A stretch of DNA of 64,000 nucleotides from Acanthococcus lagerstroemiae (lineage: Eukaryota > Arthropoda > Insecta > Hemiptera > Eriococcidae), in contig CM063110.1 of the NCBI GenBank assembly GCA_031841125.1, forward strand, positions 11,845,626 to 11,909,625. Reading direction: 5' to 3'. The notes under the pieces were generated by a model that saw only the letters and a list, made by a program, of their open reading frames with translations, did no database searches and was not told the DNA's origin. How positions within the stretch are numbered: the stretch's first letter is position 1; every line of letters starts with the position of its first letter. The position numbers and the translations under genes are program-made. Below are positions 44,085 through 54,599 of this stretch, piece after piece.

Positions 44085-45500
44085 CGCGAGGGGTCAAGGC
44101 CCCACCCGGCAGCCAGTCTGAAACTGTCTCCGGTGGCTCAAAAATAAAAATCAGGGTGTCTCCCCTCCACTACCTTACATACCTTCGAGTAGGTTTTGCG
44201 CTTTTTAAAATTACATCATACGTACGAATTATATACAAATGAAAATATTTACAGTCTTAAGCTCAACTATGACTATACAAATATTTACAGTCTTGTCTGT
44301 CATCTGTCAACCAATCAATCAGTGTCTCAGTCAGCTTGAGATTGTCTATTGTCTCCTTCAATTTCACGACATGTCCCTATCGGCTTCCATCTTCCTTCCC
44401 CGTCCGCCACTTCGGCAACACATCCAAGACGGGAGGGACGCTCCAAGTAGAGGGGGCCGCCTTCATGGTCAACCGTTTACCACAAGACTTCAGCCACAAG
44501 TTCTTTGTCGCTTCCTCAAAGTGGGTTGAGCAGATGAGTCGAGTATCAGGTTCCAGGGTCTCCTACCAGTGACCTTCCTCGGGACGAGAGGGGACACTCG
44601 CAGGTGCCGAGGTGTTACTGGGCTTCTCCTTTCTCCATCAACCTTCCTCACCCGCTACGGTCATTGTCTCTTCTGCTGCTGCTTCAGTTTCGGTGGAGTG
44701 CCGCTTATCGATGATCGTTGACGATGGGCCTGCCCTCTTCTGGGTTCCTCATCAGTTTGGGGCCATCCTCATCCAAGCTCTTCGACTGGTGGCTACGGGT
44801 TCTCCCTGATTCCCGCCAGTCAACATTGGTGTGTCGCCGACAGGGGCACCGGGTACGGATGCACCCTATGATTCCCTCTGTCCGTTGGTTGGTGCTGGTG
44901 GTAGTGATGTGGCATTACTTGCCGCTGGAAACAACGAGTTCTCCCCTTCCGAGAGTCGACGCACAGTTTTCGCCGAAAGGCGGCCCATTCTCTCCACTCC
45001 TCCCGTAAAGCCATCGGTGGTGGAATGGGTACATGTGGACCAGTCAGCGCGCACTCCGTGAGAACGTGTTTCGCAGACTGCGAAAACGCACCCTCGCACT
45101 CGCACTGTGGAGTGTCGCGCTGTGTCATCTTGTGCAGGTACTCGGCGAAGCATCCATGTCCCGTCAGCGCGTGTGTTGTCCAAAACGAGAGCTTTTTGGA
45201 CTTACGCCGGGCACTGATGTTGGAGAAAATCGAGTACATCCATCGACCAGTCGACGCCTCGTCCGAACGTTTTCCCCAACATTGCTCGGTGATGCAGTGG
45301 AACTGCTTGGCCAGCTGCTGAAATGGTACCCCACCGGCAACAGCGGCTGATGCGTCCTCCTCTTCGCTTCCACTGGTGAGGTCATCATCTGCTCCGTTGT
45401 CTGTATAATCAGCGGCGGCCTCCGCCACTATCTGGAACTTGCCGGATGCAGTGCGGGCCACTCTGTGATACGGACGCCAGATGATAACTGGCAAGCCACG
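44085..45500 (-). mobile_element. R1-like LINE, C-terminus plus 3' UTR, copy 2
   Basis: A minus-strand LINE fragment. 45494-44866 carries the C-terminal domain and the rest is 3' UTR shared with 20147-21253. The 3' end on the minus strand is 'CTCGCGAGACTAAAAAAA', an A-rich tail comparable with that of the other copy. The 5' boundary is unclear near 45500-45640. The SINE present in the other copy is absent here, which gives the empty site. Confidence 0.8.
44866..45494 (-). pseudogene. R1-like LINE C-terminal domain
   Basis: The minus-strand frame is open for 224 codons. Central part: STGRWMYSIFSNISARRKSK, then SFWTTHALTGHGCFAEYLHK and CECEGAFSQSAKHVLTECAL. 'GRW.Y..', 'L(T/S)GHGCF..YLH' and a C-x-C-x10-H-x4-C knuckle are the hallmarks of the R1-clade C-terminus. 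An unusual acidic stretch (DDDLTSGSEEEDASA) lies N-terminal to it. No RT domain is left, so the fragment is dead despite the open frame. Confidence 0.85.
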
Positions 45501-46409
45501 ACAGAGTAGCTACAGGACTGACCACTCATGAATCGCGAGGTCTATCGGGGCAAGAGCACTCTTTGTTAGCTTCTTCCTCCAGTATGATACCCGTAACTGG
45601 ACGTTGGAGATAATAGCGATTATGGCGCACAATAAGCTAGGAGTCGTAGTCGGGGTAGTTTGCTATTGCTGTCCATAGAGTTTGTTGCATTAGAGTCTTG
45701 ACGGATTATACTGAACATCAAAACTTATCATTCCAACAAAGATAGGTGTGCCAAGGCTCTTTTTGTTTCGGATTAAAATAAGTTTGACTATAGCTTACAG
45801 CGGGTTATACAAAAATGGTCATTACTTTGTTAACAGTAAGTTAGCTATTGGCTCCTTGAAGCTGCCTGCCCCATGAATTTATCGATTCTGATATTATAGC
45901 CAGATGGTCAGGAAATTCGACTCCCTTAGGTGTGCATGCACGCAGCCATGTGAGATATGCTAGCTAAAATTACGCACCAGGATCCAATCGGGTCCTAATC
46001 TACTATACCGATATATTTACCTTTCTAGTTAGGTAGCACTTATTTCACCTTTATTCTTTGATCCTCTCTTCTATAAAAAATGAAAAGAAGTGCCCACAGG
46101 GGTGTTCGTTGTTTCAAAAATTTTAGAAATTATACTGACTATACCCCTTCCCCCAGAATTTTTCTTTATGGTCCAAAACTACTACTTCATTTTTAAGATG
46201 TTTAGAAAAATGTTAACATGGTTTCCATGACCTTCAAGTTTAACCTGGGATTTACAAAAGGGTTTCCCGGGAAACTGCTTATATTGCCCATGAATGCCCC
46301 GGCCAAGAACGATGAGACGCTCATCACTAACATGTCTCAGAAAATAAATTGTTCCTAAGTTGAAAATTGGATTTTTGGAGATTTTTGAGATAACTGAAGT
46401 GATACCCGG
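45501..46409. other. Spacer with a family D head
   Basis: 45632-45665 ('GGAGTCGTAGTCGGGGTAGT') resembles 31390-31410 and 43100. The rest is AT-rich with no gene. Confidence 0.4.
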
Positions 46410-46417
46410 GACTATCC

Positions 46418-46561
46418 TAGCGCCGGTTTTATCATACGGGCTGACTGGGCTGCAGCTCAGTGTGGCAACATTTTGGGGCGGCAAAATTTGCGGCACAAGA
46501 AATAAACATTTGTGGGGGGGATGTAAAAAATAAGGCGGCTAAGTAATTAAAACAGGCCCTG
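46418..46561. mobile_element. Possible hAT-like MITE, 144 bp
   Basis: The ends 'AGCGCCGGTTTTATC' and (complement of the right end) 'CAGGGCCTGTTTTAATT' are roughly inverted. The flanks GACTATCC (46410-46417) and GAGTATCT (46562-46569) agree at 6 of 8 positions. Contains a G7 run. Confidence 0.45.
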
Positions 46562-46569
46562 GAGTATCT

Positions 46570-48290
46570 CACATGCGAACATATTCAAAGCATCCCTAAT
46601 CGGCTGTAATTACTGGTACATTTTTGAGACCTTATATTTCATCCTCTCTGTTTTCTTCCTTTGAAAGTTTTGTGTGTTACTGAGCGCATGAGGTGCTGAG
46701 TGATCTGCGTAGGGTATACCACTCTCATCGATTTTCGTTTTTTGCGTCCAAAGTAATCTAAATGCCAACGCACATACATAGACGACAAAAAATGATTCAA
46801 GTCCGCTAATTTCTGTTTGAAGAGAGTGCTAGCTGGTACAAGCTGATTGACTTAAGTCCCTATGATTATGAACAGTACATTTTGTAGATTTAGAATAATT
46901 GGGGGAGGGTTTCTTTCCTCTCTGGCACTTGGATCGGTCTCTAGTACTTGGATAGGGTAGTTTTGTAGGCATAATCTTTGTGCTCCTGTAATCAGTTTTC
47001 TCGCATTTTTTCCAATTTCCCTTGTTAAGTGCTGCAAAGGATACTGGAGGAATAATTCAACCCTCCATCAAAACCATGTTGATCAGTATGTGAGATGTGG
47101 GTAGTTTTTTTCGTTTCTTGAAAAAGTTAGTTCGTGGCACATAGATCAATATTAGCGCTTTACGCGCTCGTCCATTTTATTAATATTACAATATCGATGG
47201 TGACATGCACAAAATGCCTAAGTGAAATTTTGGGCGAAAATGAGTTAGATACAGAAACAAGGAGGTAAGCAGTCAGACTATCAGCCTGCATTGATAACAG
47301 AACGAAATAGTTCACCATTTCATCCCCAGACAGCGTACTCAAATTTTAAGTGCATCGTAAACTGTATTGGTCGTGCACAGATGTTGTAAACGAATGGATA
47401 AGGTCTTACATGGCACTTGATACATTTGGCTTAGCAAATGTATTTAGTACAATAAATTTTCATCATGCCAAATGAGCTAAGTGCGCTTGAAATTCTGGAC
47501 ATATGTATCAATTGAAATAATTATTCGCGCCAAATTTAACAAGTGCGTCGTAATTTTTATGGAAGGGCTGTAGAGTGCCATCAATGCAAAGTCAAACTTT
47601 TTTTTTTGTTAGTGGCACATACTGGAGGATCAGCAAGTCTTATTCCTCCTATTTGAGGAGCCACATGAATAAAATGGAGTATAGGACAATAAGCGAAAGT
47701 TGGTCAAATTTTCAAATTGCTCTCGTGAAAAATTAGTAAAATGTAGTACCTAACATTACTATTGCTTTATTTAGGACTATTAGACCAGAAAAAGAAAAGT
47801 CCAAAGTTGATGACGTTTTGACGAATTTATAGGCTATTATGAAGAAATAATAAATGAAGGAGGTATTCTGTTACGCATTCAGAGTATGCTCCACAAAGCA
47901 GATCTATTTTTTTTTTTCGATAATCAACACCTTTTAAGCAAACAGAATAATTTTAGATTTTAGTGGTTTTTTTTTTTAATTTTAATTTTGAAAGTTTCCG
48001 AGAAATTCGATCGTGAACTTATTGGCGTATGAATAATTTTTATTTTGTTGAAAATTTGTAGAATTTCATCTTTGTACCTGTTAATGGCAAGTACGGTTTT
48101 GATCAATAAAATTTCCTGAAAAACTACGAAGCAGAGCCTTTTAAGTTAAAGTTAAATTAAAGGTACATACATATTGAGAATGAACTTTTATTTCTAATCA
48201 AAAACCACCAGTATTGGATAAAGCACAATGTTTTCAAATATCTGAAGTTGTTGTTTTTTGGGGGAGGGGGGTAGCTGTTTAGCCACGTCA
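46570..48290. other. AT-rich spacer, nothing recognised
   Basis: No gene or transposon protein recognised. Several T9-T12 runs (47598, 47909, 47968). ORFs on the minus strand at 46852-47342 have no domain. Confidence 0.4.
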
Positions 48291-48299
48291 TGCACAATC

Positions 48300-48890
48300 T
48301 ATTGGCTAGAGACGTAGGGGCTGTATGGGTTACATTTTGGAGAAAAGGTTTGTGGCTCTTAGCAGTGATATGAGTTTAAGGTTTTGGGTGTGACTGTCGG
48401 AGAGCAAGAATTCTAGTGCTGAGTTTAGGATGAGTACGTGTGTTTCGCTGGGATTGGAATTTTGGGCATTTGGTAATTACGTGGTTGTCGGAGATAGGAG
48501 TATTACATGTATTGCAGGTTAGTCGGGGTAGTTTATTCAGGACGTAGCTATGAATGAGAGAGCGGAGTGTCCAGTTCTTAGTTTGAAAAGTATCACTTCG
48601 TCTTTTCTGGAATTGTGATACGATGTTTTCCAGGAGTGAACTGTGATTTTTATGGATTTTAGTTTGTTAGTTGGTGGGACTTGATCCCAGCGTCGTTGGA
48701 AGGATTTGTGCACGAATTATTTACTGATTTTTTGACGTCTGATATCGGAATTGGAATGTGAAGGGTTGGAGAAATGTTCAAGGAAAGTTTAGCGGTTCCA
48801 TCGGTTATGTCGTTTTGAGGAATGTTAGAGTGGGATTCTTTGTTAAAGAACGATAGCATTTGTATATAATTTTTTTTTAAATCCTCCAAA
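48300..48890 (-). pseudogene. I-like LINE, end of RNase H through zinc knuckle
   Basis: Minus strand: ESHSNIPQNDITDGTAKLSL corresponds to the last RNase H block (family 'SHVGIPGNE.AD..AK', Asp present). Then HIPIPISDVKKSV. After a frameshift comes KLKSIKITVHSWKTSYHNSR and KDEVILFKLRTGHSALSFI. After another comes LNKLPRLTCNTCNTPISDNH with VITKCPKF (a C-x2-C-x8-H-x4-C motif). 'L..IK..V..W..S...SR.DEV.L.RLR.GH' is very typical of I-type insect LINEs. At least two frameshifts are present. Confidence 0.82.
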
Positions 48891-49330
48891 TTCGAAAATC
48901 TCCCAAAAATTCAATTTTAGACGGCGGTTTTGGTTAATAGAGTTTCCAAAAAATTTTCTGTAAGGTTGATTTGAAGTACATATATTTGAATTCAACGTTA
49001 AGAATAAAATATTATGAAGCTGTTTTTGTAACCAACATTTTTGGCGCAACATAATTTTTTTCAAGTTTTAGTTTCTACACTCCAAAGGCGTGGTCAAGGT
49101 ATTGGTCTCTTATAAATACACTAACGATTCTTTCACCATTCTGAAAAAAGGGAAATTTTTAATGTATGTGTGCTCCCAATTCTAATATATAGCTGCCAAA
49201 TATGGTAACTAAATCAAAAACTTTTGAAGAAAATAAAAATTACACAAGACTCAGTAGAACGATCAATTTCGAGTATTACAAGAAAAGATCACATAAGGCT
49301 GGGAATTATTGAAAAGAAATGGAGAAATGG

Positions 49331-49575
49331 ACGCTGTTAAGGCAGGCAGGACCAAGCGACAATTGTTGACAAAATGAATTATTAGTATCGTTGGAAAAAG
49401 CGTAAAAAGTAGAATTTTTCAAAATTGGGCTCCCGATTCAAAAATGTGTACTCACGTTGAAAAAAGCTTATCAGTAAACGCTGTGTCATATAGTTTCTAC
49501 ATGGGTCTTGAACTTCGAATCACGTGTTCTCAAAAAACAGATTTTGTCGCTTGGTTTTGTCTCGCTTAACAGCGT
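49331..49575. mobile_element. MITE, 245 bp, nested in an RTE copy
   Basis: Left end ACGCTGTTAAGGCAGGCAGG followed by ACCAAGCGACAA. The right end (49544-49575) is its inverted partner, TTGTCGCTTGGTTTTGTC followed by TCGCTTAACAGCGT. The TIR is about 32 bp with a few differences. There is no coding capacity, and the TSD is not clear because a second insertion adjoins the right side. Confidence 0.75.
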
Positions 49576-49584
49576 TAATAACAA

Positions 49585-49985
49585 TTTTTATTTATTTATT
49601 TATTTTACAGCCTTGATCCGGGCCATTTGGCTTCACCTTGTGTGGGAAGCCGTCAAGTCGCCAGATTTACCCGGTTGCGGACATAGGTTTTCACCGTCTT
49701 TACCCATCTGCCCCTATCCCTCTTTGCCCTGCTCCAAAGAATTCCAAAATTGCTAATTCGTCCCTCGCATCTTGTTGGAGGTCTCCCCTCTTCCTTGTGA
49801 GGTACCTTGGTGCCAATTCCTCACCGTGATTTTTGTCAGTTTTTGATCATCTCTAGCTCTGTGTCCCGCATAATTTAATTTATTAATTGCCCGCCCTGTA
49901 ACTTTTGCCCCTGTTTTTACCAAAATTGTTTCCGAATTTATTTTTCCCTAACTTTTATATTCAATATGTAGCGAAGCATCTTGAA
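49585..49985 (-). pseudogene. RTE-like LINE C-terminus with (AAAT)n tail, nested
   Basis: On the minus strand: GRAINKLNYAGHRARDDQKL, then RGRPPTRCEGRIS, then RDRGRWVKTVKTYV, followed by a tail of AAATAAATAAATAAAT (plus-strand 49588-49606). 'WAGH.AR..D..' and 'RGRPPTRW' are the conserved C-terminal blocks of RTE-family elements, but of another subfamily than the host copy. The simple tetranucleotide tail fits an RTE 3' end. Confidence 0.7.
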
Positions 49986-50264
49986 GCACTTCAAGTGCGA
50001 ACAATAAGGAAGCTAAAATGGGGATAGGCAGGGCACATTTTAAGATTGAAAGACGAAAGATGGACATATTCTACAACCTTTTGGTAACCTTTCGAACACA
50101 AGAGAAACTGGAGACACCAAAAAATAAGATGGGGATGATATAAATAGATTCCTTGGAAGTCAAAATTTTCAAAGAATATTTATCAATAGACAAAAATGGG
50201 AGCGTCTACAGGAATCTTTTGCTCTCTCTGGGTCGGAAGGGGCATGAGTCCTATAACCACAGCC

Positions 50265-51650
50265 AATGTAAAAATAATAAATTAAGAACAACTGTTTATA
50301 ACTGATTTCTTATACCCCTAGTTCAAAAATCTCCCAAAAATCCTATTTTAAACTTGGGAACTTATTTTTGCGTTAAAAATGTTTGAATTTCATATTTTTC
50401 TAAGGTATTGCTAATGATGAGGGCGTCATCGTTTTTCGCGGCGGGTTCTTAGGCAATAAGAAATTTCTTGAAAAATTCTTTTCCCGTTTTAATCTTTTAA
50501 GCGTATGGTAGGCCCTGTTAATACTTTTCAAAGAATCTGGAAAAAAATCATGCCGTAGTTTTGGATTACAAAGAAAAAGTCAGAGTAGCCCGTCCGTTCA
50601 CCCATTTCCAAAATTTCTCAAACAACTGACACCCCTGTTCTTACCTCGTACTTACCATACTTACAGCGAATAGTGTGATATGGCAAACACGAGTGAATCT
50701 GCGTGAGCTGAGACAAGGCATGTTCGAAAGATCACGCATTTGGGCCCCAATGAATTAATAAGTGCCCCGATAAGGCACCAGAGTCGGTATCGTTAAATGG
50801 GCCCGTCCGTGTCTCCATTACTGAGCAGCTTACTTAATCACGCGGGGCTGGCTAAGAATTTACATACCTATAATATGTGCGAGTAAGTGTACGTTTTCTT
50901 TGCCCAGTAATACTAGCTGTTTAAACAAACACCGAAAACAGAGAGATCTTATCGGCGCATTATAGCCGTCAAAAAATACGCGATATTAGAATAATCGAGT
51001 AGTTTTAATGGAGGTTGGGAACGAAATGAAAAATATACGCCGGTGTTAGCGATCATCGTACGTACAAATAAGTACCTACATCCAAAAATGAAACTTTGTA
51101 GCTGTAACGAATGTGCTCAAATGCTCGAATCGCCGAATTGTATTTCTGTATGTATCAGCATTTTCGTGCTCAGTTCTCGTTTCGCATATCCAGTGCGCGA
51201 GAAAGGAAACCCATTTAAAACTAATATTTAGGAAATTCGGTATCGAATTTCCGCAGCAAGAAACGCCCATCCTCGACACTTATTTACACATCGATAAGAA
51301 CACACTGCGAGGTCGCTAATATTCGGGAAATTTTATTCGAGTATAACGCGAACGCAGCCATAAATACGCATAATCGAAAAAAAAGTTTTCAGCTTAAATT
51401 CCGTTTTTAACGCTGCTGGTTTGGTGACTAGATGTACGATTGTACAGAATGCCGAGGAGATTCTGGAGATGAATCTTGGCTCTCGGTTTGATATTATCTC
51501 GATAGTAGTCAATTAGTAATACAGCAAAGTCACGGCCTTCCATAAAAAAGGATAGGCCTGGCACTTTTGCTCAGTCCGAAATCCAGAAATTTACATTGTC
51601 TTCTAGGGGATTAGGTTTAGGTAGTTTGCTTGAAATCTATCGAGTTCATT
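50265..51650. other. Spacer with a non-repetitive island
   Basis: 50640-51400 lacks recognised repeats and has more CpG. It carries a forkhead-like TGTTTAAACAAACACC (50918-50933) and GATA-type words (GATAAGG near 50770). No gene supported. It is a plausible regulatory segment, by inference only. Confidence 0.4.
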
Positions 51651-51654
51651 CATT

Positions 51655-52236
51655 CATCATTTGTGTGTGAGGTGGCGCCGTATGCACCGAGTGCTCAGAC
51701 TTCCGAGTCCATTGCACTATTCCTCAAGTTGCTGTTAAGGATCAGCTCGGTAGCCTCACATTTATAGCCAAAGTGAGGATTTTACTGAGCTCTATCCCTT
51801 TGACTTCACTGGGTGCTGGATACTCTAGCCCCAATGCTTCGCGTCTTATCCCGGCTACAGCTGGGCATTGACATATGATATGGATCGAGGTTTCTTCCTC
51901 TTCTCCACAGTACCTACAGGAGCCGCTTCTTACCACTCCTATTTTATACCACATGTGTTTTGTGGCCCCATGACCGGTTGGTAGTCCGACCATGAGCCTT
52001 GCATGTTTCCTGTCAAGCCCTAATAGGAACTTGGCATACTTACTGGGGGAGTCCCCTATCAGTGTTTTGCTGACCTTCATGCCACTGGCCAACCGTCAGT
52101 GCATTTCCGTCTGCTTACTTATCCAAGCCTTTAATTTGGATTTTATGACGCTGTGTATGCTACAGGAAGACAAGGCCTCGGTGTTGCCAGTTCCTTTTTT
52201 ATGCCCTCTTTCGCTAGCTTGCCAGCGATCATGTTC
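51655..52236 (-). pseudogene. LOA-like LINE, C-terminus and 3' UTR, inverted second copy
   Basis: Homologous to 40175-40755 of the plus-strand copy. It is open from the 5' break (about 52236, ATGATCGCTGGCAAGC) across GHKKGTGNTEAL-type frames and ORF 52092-51742 (LLGLDRKHARLMVGLPTGHG, then CRYCGEEEETSIHIICQCP). A TGG-to-TGA change interrupts it just before Met 52092. It keeps six A where the other copy has five, so this region is in frame here. The 3' tail is 'AATGATGAATGAATGAA', a simple repeat like other LINE ends. Confidence 0.88.
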
Positions 52237-52435
52237 CATGCAGATACATTGGTACATGGATATAGTTACTGAACATGTTCTACGCATTCAGTCAAATGTC
52301 CTTTCGACTTCGGAACCATTCTCGTCTTACTTAGACGTGTCCAGTTTCACGATTAATAAGGCATTCAAATGGTAAAATCAAAACGTTTGGTGCAAACACG
52401 GTTCTCGCTCAAGTAAGGGTGTGGTGGGACGTATG

Positions 52436-53010
52436 GCGATGCACGCATGCCAAAGTGGCCCCTATGACACCGCACCCCCGGCCCCAGAAACTACCCTTTC
52501 GAGTATCGCATCAGTGACCGGAGGGACGCCATGGGGCCAGGCCCGAGCCCTCATTTCTACGTGCCGGAACGGTGCGCGCGTCCTACCAGGGCCACCATTC
52601 GGTTCCCTACTGACCGAGGTCCGCACTCTCTGGGCGCTCGCCTGGAATTCAGGTCCCCTACGGCCGGACGCGCTGCCTCTCTTCACTCACCCCTTACCTC
52701 CTCGTCTTGGTCCGTATGTCGACGCAGGCAGGTGGTGACGACGGGTGAGCTCTGCCGTTGGGTCCGCAACGCAGCTGCAGCAGCTCTTCTAGGATGGTAC
52801 AGAGTTCTCCTCCTGTTCGATGGTGTGGGCCAAGCTCGGTAAATCGCCGGCCCTCTGTCTCGACCACTCCGTCTGCATCTTCTTCTTCATGATAGCCAAG
52901 ACAAAGGCCGACACCCGATTCCAACTGCCTCCGTTCTGCATCATCTCCGGAACCAGGGTGTCCGGCGTCTCGCTTAAGTATACGAAGATCAGTAATATGA
53001 CGTCATAGTA
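52436..53010 (-). pseudogene. R1-like LINE, extreme C-terminus plus 3' segment
   Basis: Minus-strand 53000-52795 reads SETPDTLVPEMMQNGGSWNR then VSAFVLAIMKKKMQTEWSRQ. This resembles the end of R1-type proteins, where 'W..V..F...++..KE..E..R' closes the protein. The zinc knuckle is not present. The following segment (52755-52436) is the one shared with 10555-10862. A conserved ORF on the opposite strand there makes the assignment less certain. Confidence 0.5.
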
Positions 53011-53059
53011 ACAGGAGTGTATCATACCTACCCTAATGAAAATTTCTATTAACAACACG

Positions 53060-53180
53060 GCTGCAGATTGCAGTCGCGTAGCTAAGATCAAGATCAATGA
53101 GCACATGGCTGGAAGAATGTCGGGTGGAGCGTCGAGCATGTCGGGGGGGGGGGAGCGTTACAGTTTTCGCTCAAGTATAC
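53060..53180 (+). repeat. Junk junction of LINE-tail sequences with a G10 run
   Basis: 53082-53112 ('AGATCAAGATCAATGAGCAC') matches 53972-54003 directly and 21415-21445 inverted. 53146-53180 ('AGCGTTACAGTTTTCGCTCA') matches 21259-21296 inverted. The junction holds a run of about ten G. Confidence 0.6.
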
Positions 53181-53840
53181 CCATGGCTGAGCCAAAACGA
53201 ATTCTGGCTGGATGGGGCAAAGATAAGTAAGGTAGGAGAATATAAATACCTGGGTCAAACCTCAAAATTTAGCCTCAACATGGAAGGCATAATAAGAGAA
53301 AGGATCGCTGATGGTTGGAAGGCATTCTGGTAAAACAAATCCGTATTAAAGAGCAAAATGAAACTGAAATTGAAAATAAAAATCTGAGAGAGTTGTGTGC
53401 TCCCTGTACTAACATATGGCACCCAAACATGGTCCCTTACCGAAAGCTAAGTGCAACGGTTAATAAATAAATAAATAAATAAATAAAATTTAAAAAAACA
53501 CATAATTTCATGTTAGAAGCATTCTAGGCTTTCGACTAAAAGATAAAATAAAAATTAAAAAAATCCAAAAACTGACTGGGTCTAAAAGCGTTGGCTACAA
53601 AATTAAAAAACTTAAATTCAAATATGCGGGCCATATGTCCAGGGGTAACCCGAATAAATCGAACATCAAATGCACACTCTGGGACCCGCGTGACCACAAA
53701 AGGAACTGAGGTCACCCAGCTGTGAGGTGGATAGATGAAATACTAAAATATCTTGAACCCTGTAGGGGGCGCACTGCGGCGAACCGTAAAGCCTGGGCAA
53801 AGGTGACGGAGACAATATGCTCTAAAGGGGCGGAGTAGGT
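53181..53840 (+). pseudogene. RTE-type LINE, RT end to C-terminus, with internal simple repeat
   Basis: Reads VGEYKYLGQTSKFSLNMEGI then IRERIADGWKAFW, stop, LPVLTYGTQTWSLTES. After a (TAAA)n tract (53462-53490) comes KIKKLKFKYAGHMSRGNPNK, a stop-containing stretch 'WDPRDHKRN.GHPAVRWIDE' and NRKAWAKVTETICSKGAE. These are the standard RTE blocks in order (YLG, W..FW, LTYG.QTW.L, YAGH..R, RW.DE, W). It belongs to another subfamily than the 28-kb copy. It lacks the RT core. Confidence 0.87.
53461..53490. repeat. (TAAA)n simple repeat inside an RTE fragment
   Basis: About seven TAAA units interrupt the RTE relic at 53181-53840, either as a local expansion or as the tail of another insertion. Confidence 0.85.
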
Positions 53841-54115
53841 GGTGGCTTACGTGCATGCGATACAAAGATGTGTATGCTCATGTTTCACCTACTCAGTGTC
53901 AAAATAAATTATAAAAAATACCCATGACTGTAAGATGTCAAACTTGTAAGCATTGCAAATTAATCAGCTGCGCAGCAAAAATCAAGATCAATGAGCACAT
54001 GGCCAGACGGAAGAATAATTTCCATGATGAACCACTGAACTAAATGGTGACCATGAAGAGCTAAACCATATTGATTGGCTTCACGCAATACGCACAACTG
54101 AACTGAACTGTGAAC
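53841..54115. other. LINE 3' non-coding sequence
   Basis: Follows the RTE C-terminus. Contains the 'ATCAAGATCAATGAGCACAT' word shared with 53.1 and 21.4 kb, and short 'GAACTGAACTG' repeats (54097-54122). Confidence 0.4.
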
Positions 54116-54119
54116 TGAA

Positions 54120-54365
54120 CTGGAATCAAGTTCCGTGTCGGTCGGAATTGGTGTCGGTCGTAAATAGGATGGGGAGACCAGTCAATAGACACATCCATGT
54201 CAAAAATGAAAGAGAAAATTTCGAAATGAGCGGGGTAGAAATTAAGGGAGTAGAGGAAGTGGAATATTTGGGACAGTTAATTTCGTTCAAAAATAAAAGG
54301 GAAAAGAATTGAGTAGAAGGGTACAAAAATGGTGGAAAAACTTTTGGTCAAATCCGCCCCCACAC
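54120..54365 (+). pseudogene. RTE-type LINE, small RT-end fragment
   Basis: Reads GVEIKGVEEVEYLGQLISFK with NKREK. After a frameshift at about 54305 comes SRRVQKWWKNFWSN. 'YLGQ.ISF.NK.EKE..RR...W..FW' is the RTE block that also occurs at 28.7 and 53.25 kb. The three are clearly different copies. Confidence 0.83.
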
Positions 54366-54599
54366 GTGTGGTATAGTAGGTTGCAGCACGAGGAATTAAA
54401 AAGACACTCAGCCTTAAGCACTTCAGTACCTATGTGCCTCATTAATACCCATCTTTTTAGATGGTTGCCTATAGTTAGTTATGGGCCGAGTTGAATTTAT
54501 TATTTTCCTTGGAAATCAATAATAAAAAACTAAAGAAATGAGTTAAGCTTGCTGTTCATGGCTCATTAATGCAAAATGTCTCTATAAAGTACATCAGCC

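Larger units (their letters stand above)
49081..50258 (+). pseudogene. RTE-type LINE copy, split by two insertions
   Basis: Same subfamily as 28416-29290. 49081-49330 matches 28790-29025 (AAGGCGTGGTCAA, then 'CTGGTCTCTTA'-like, then 'CGATCAATTTCGAGTATTA'). 49990-50258 matches 29030-29290 ('GCTAAAATGGGGATAGGCAG', 'GACGAAAGATGGACATATTC'). The protein is riddled with stops. The 660 bases between the two halves are explained by a MITE (49331-49575) and a minus-strand LINE tail (49585-49985). Confidence 0.8.

Noticed and set aside
52421..52842. Plus-strand ORFs of 103-105 codons in GC-rich sequence
   Set aside because: Not believed as host genes because the block is repeated at 10.6 kb and adjoins an R1-like relic; kept as a finding because the peptide is conserved between copies.
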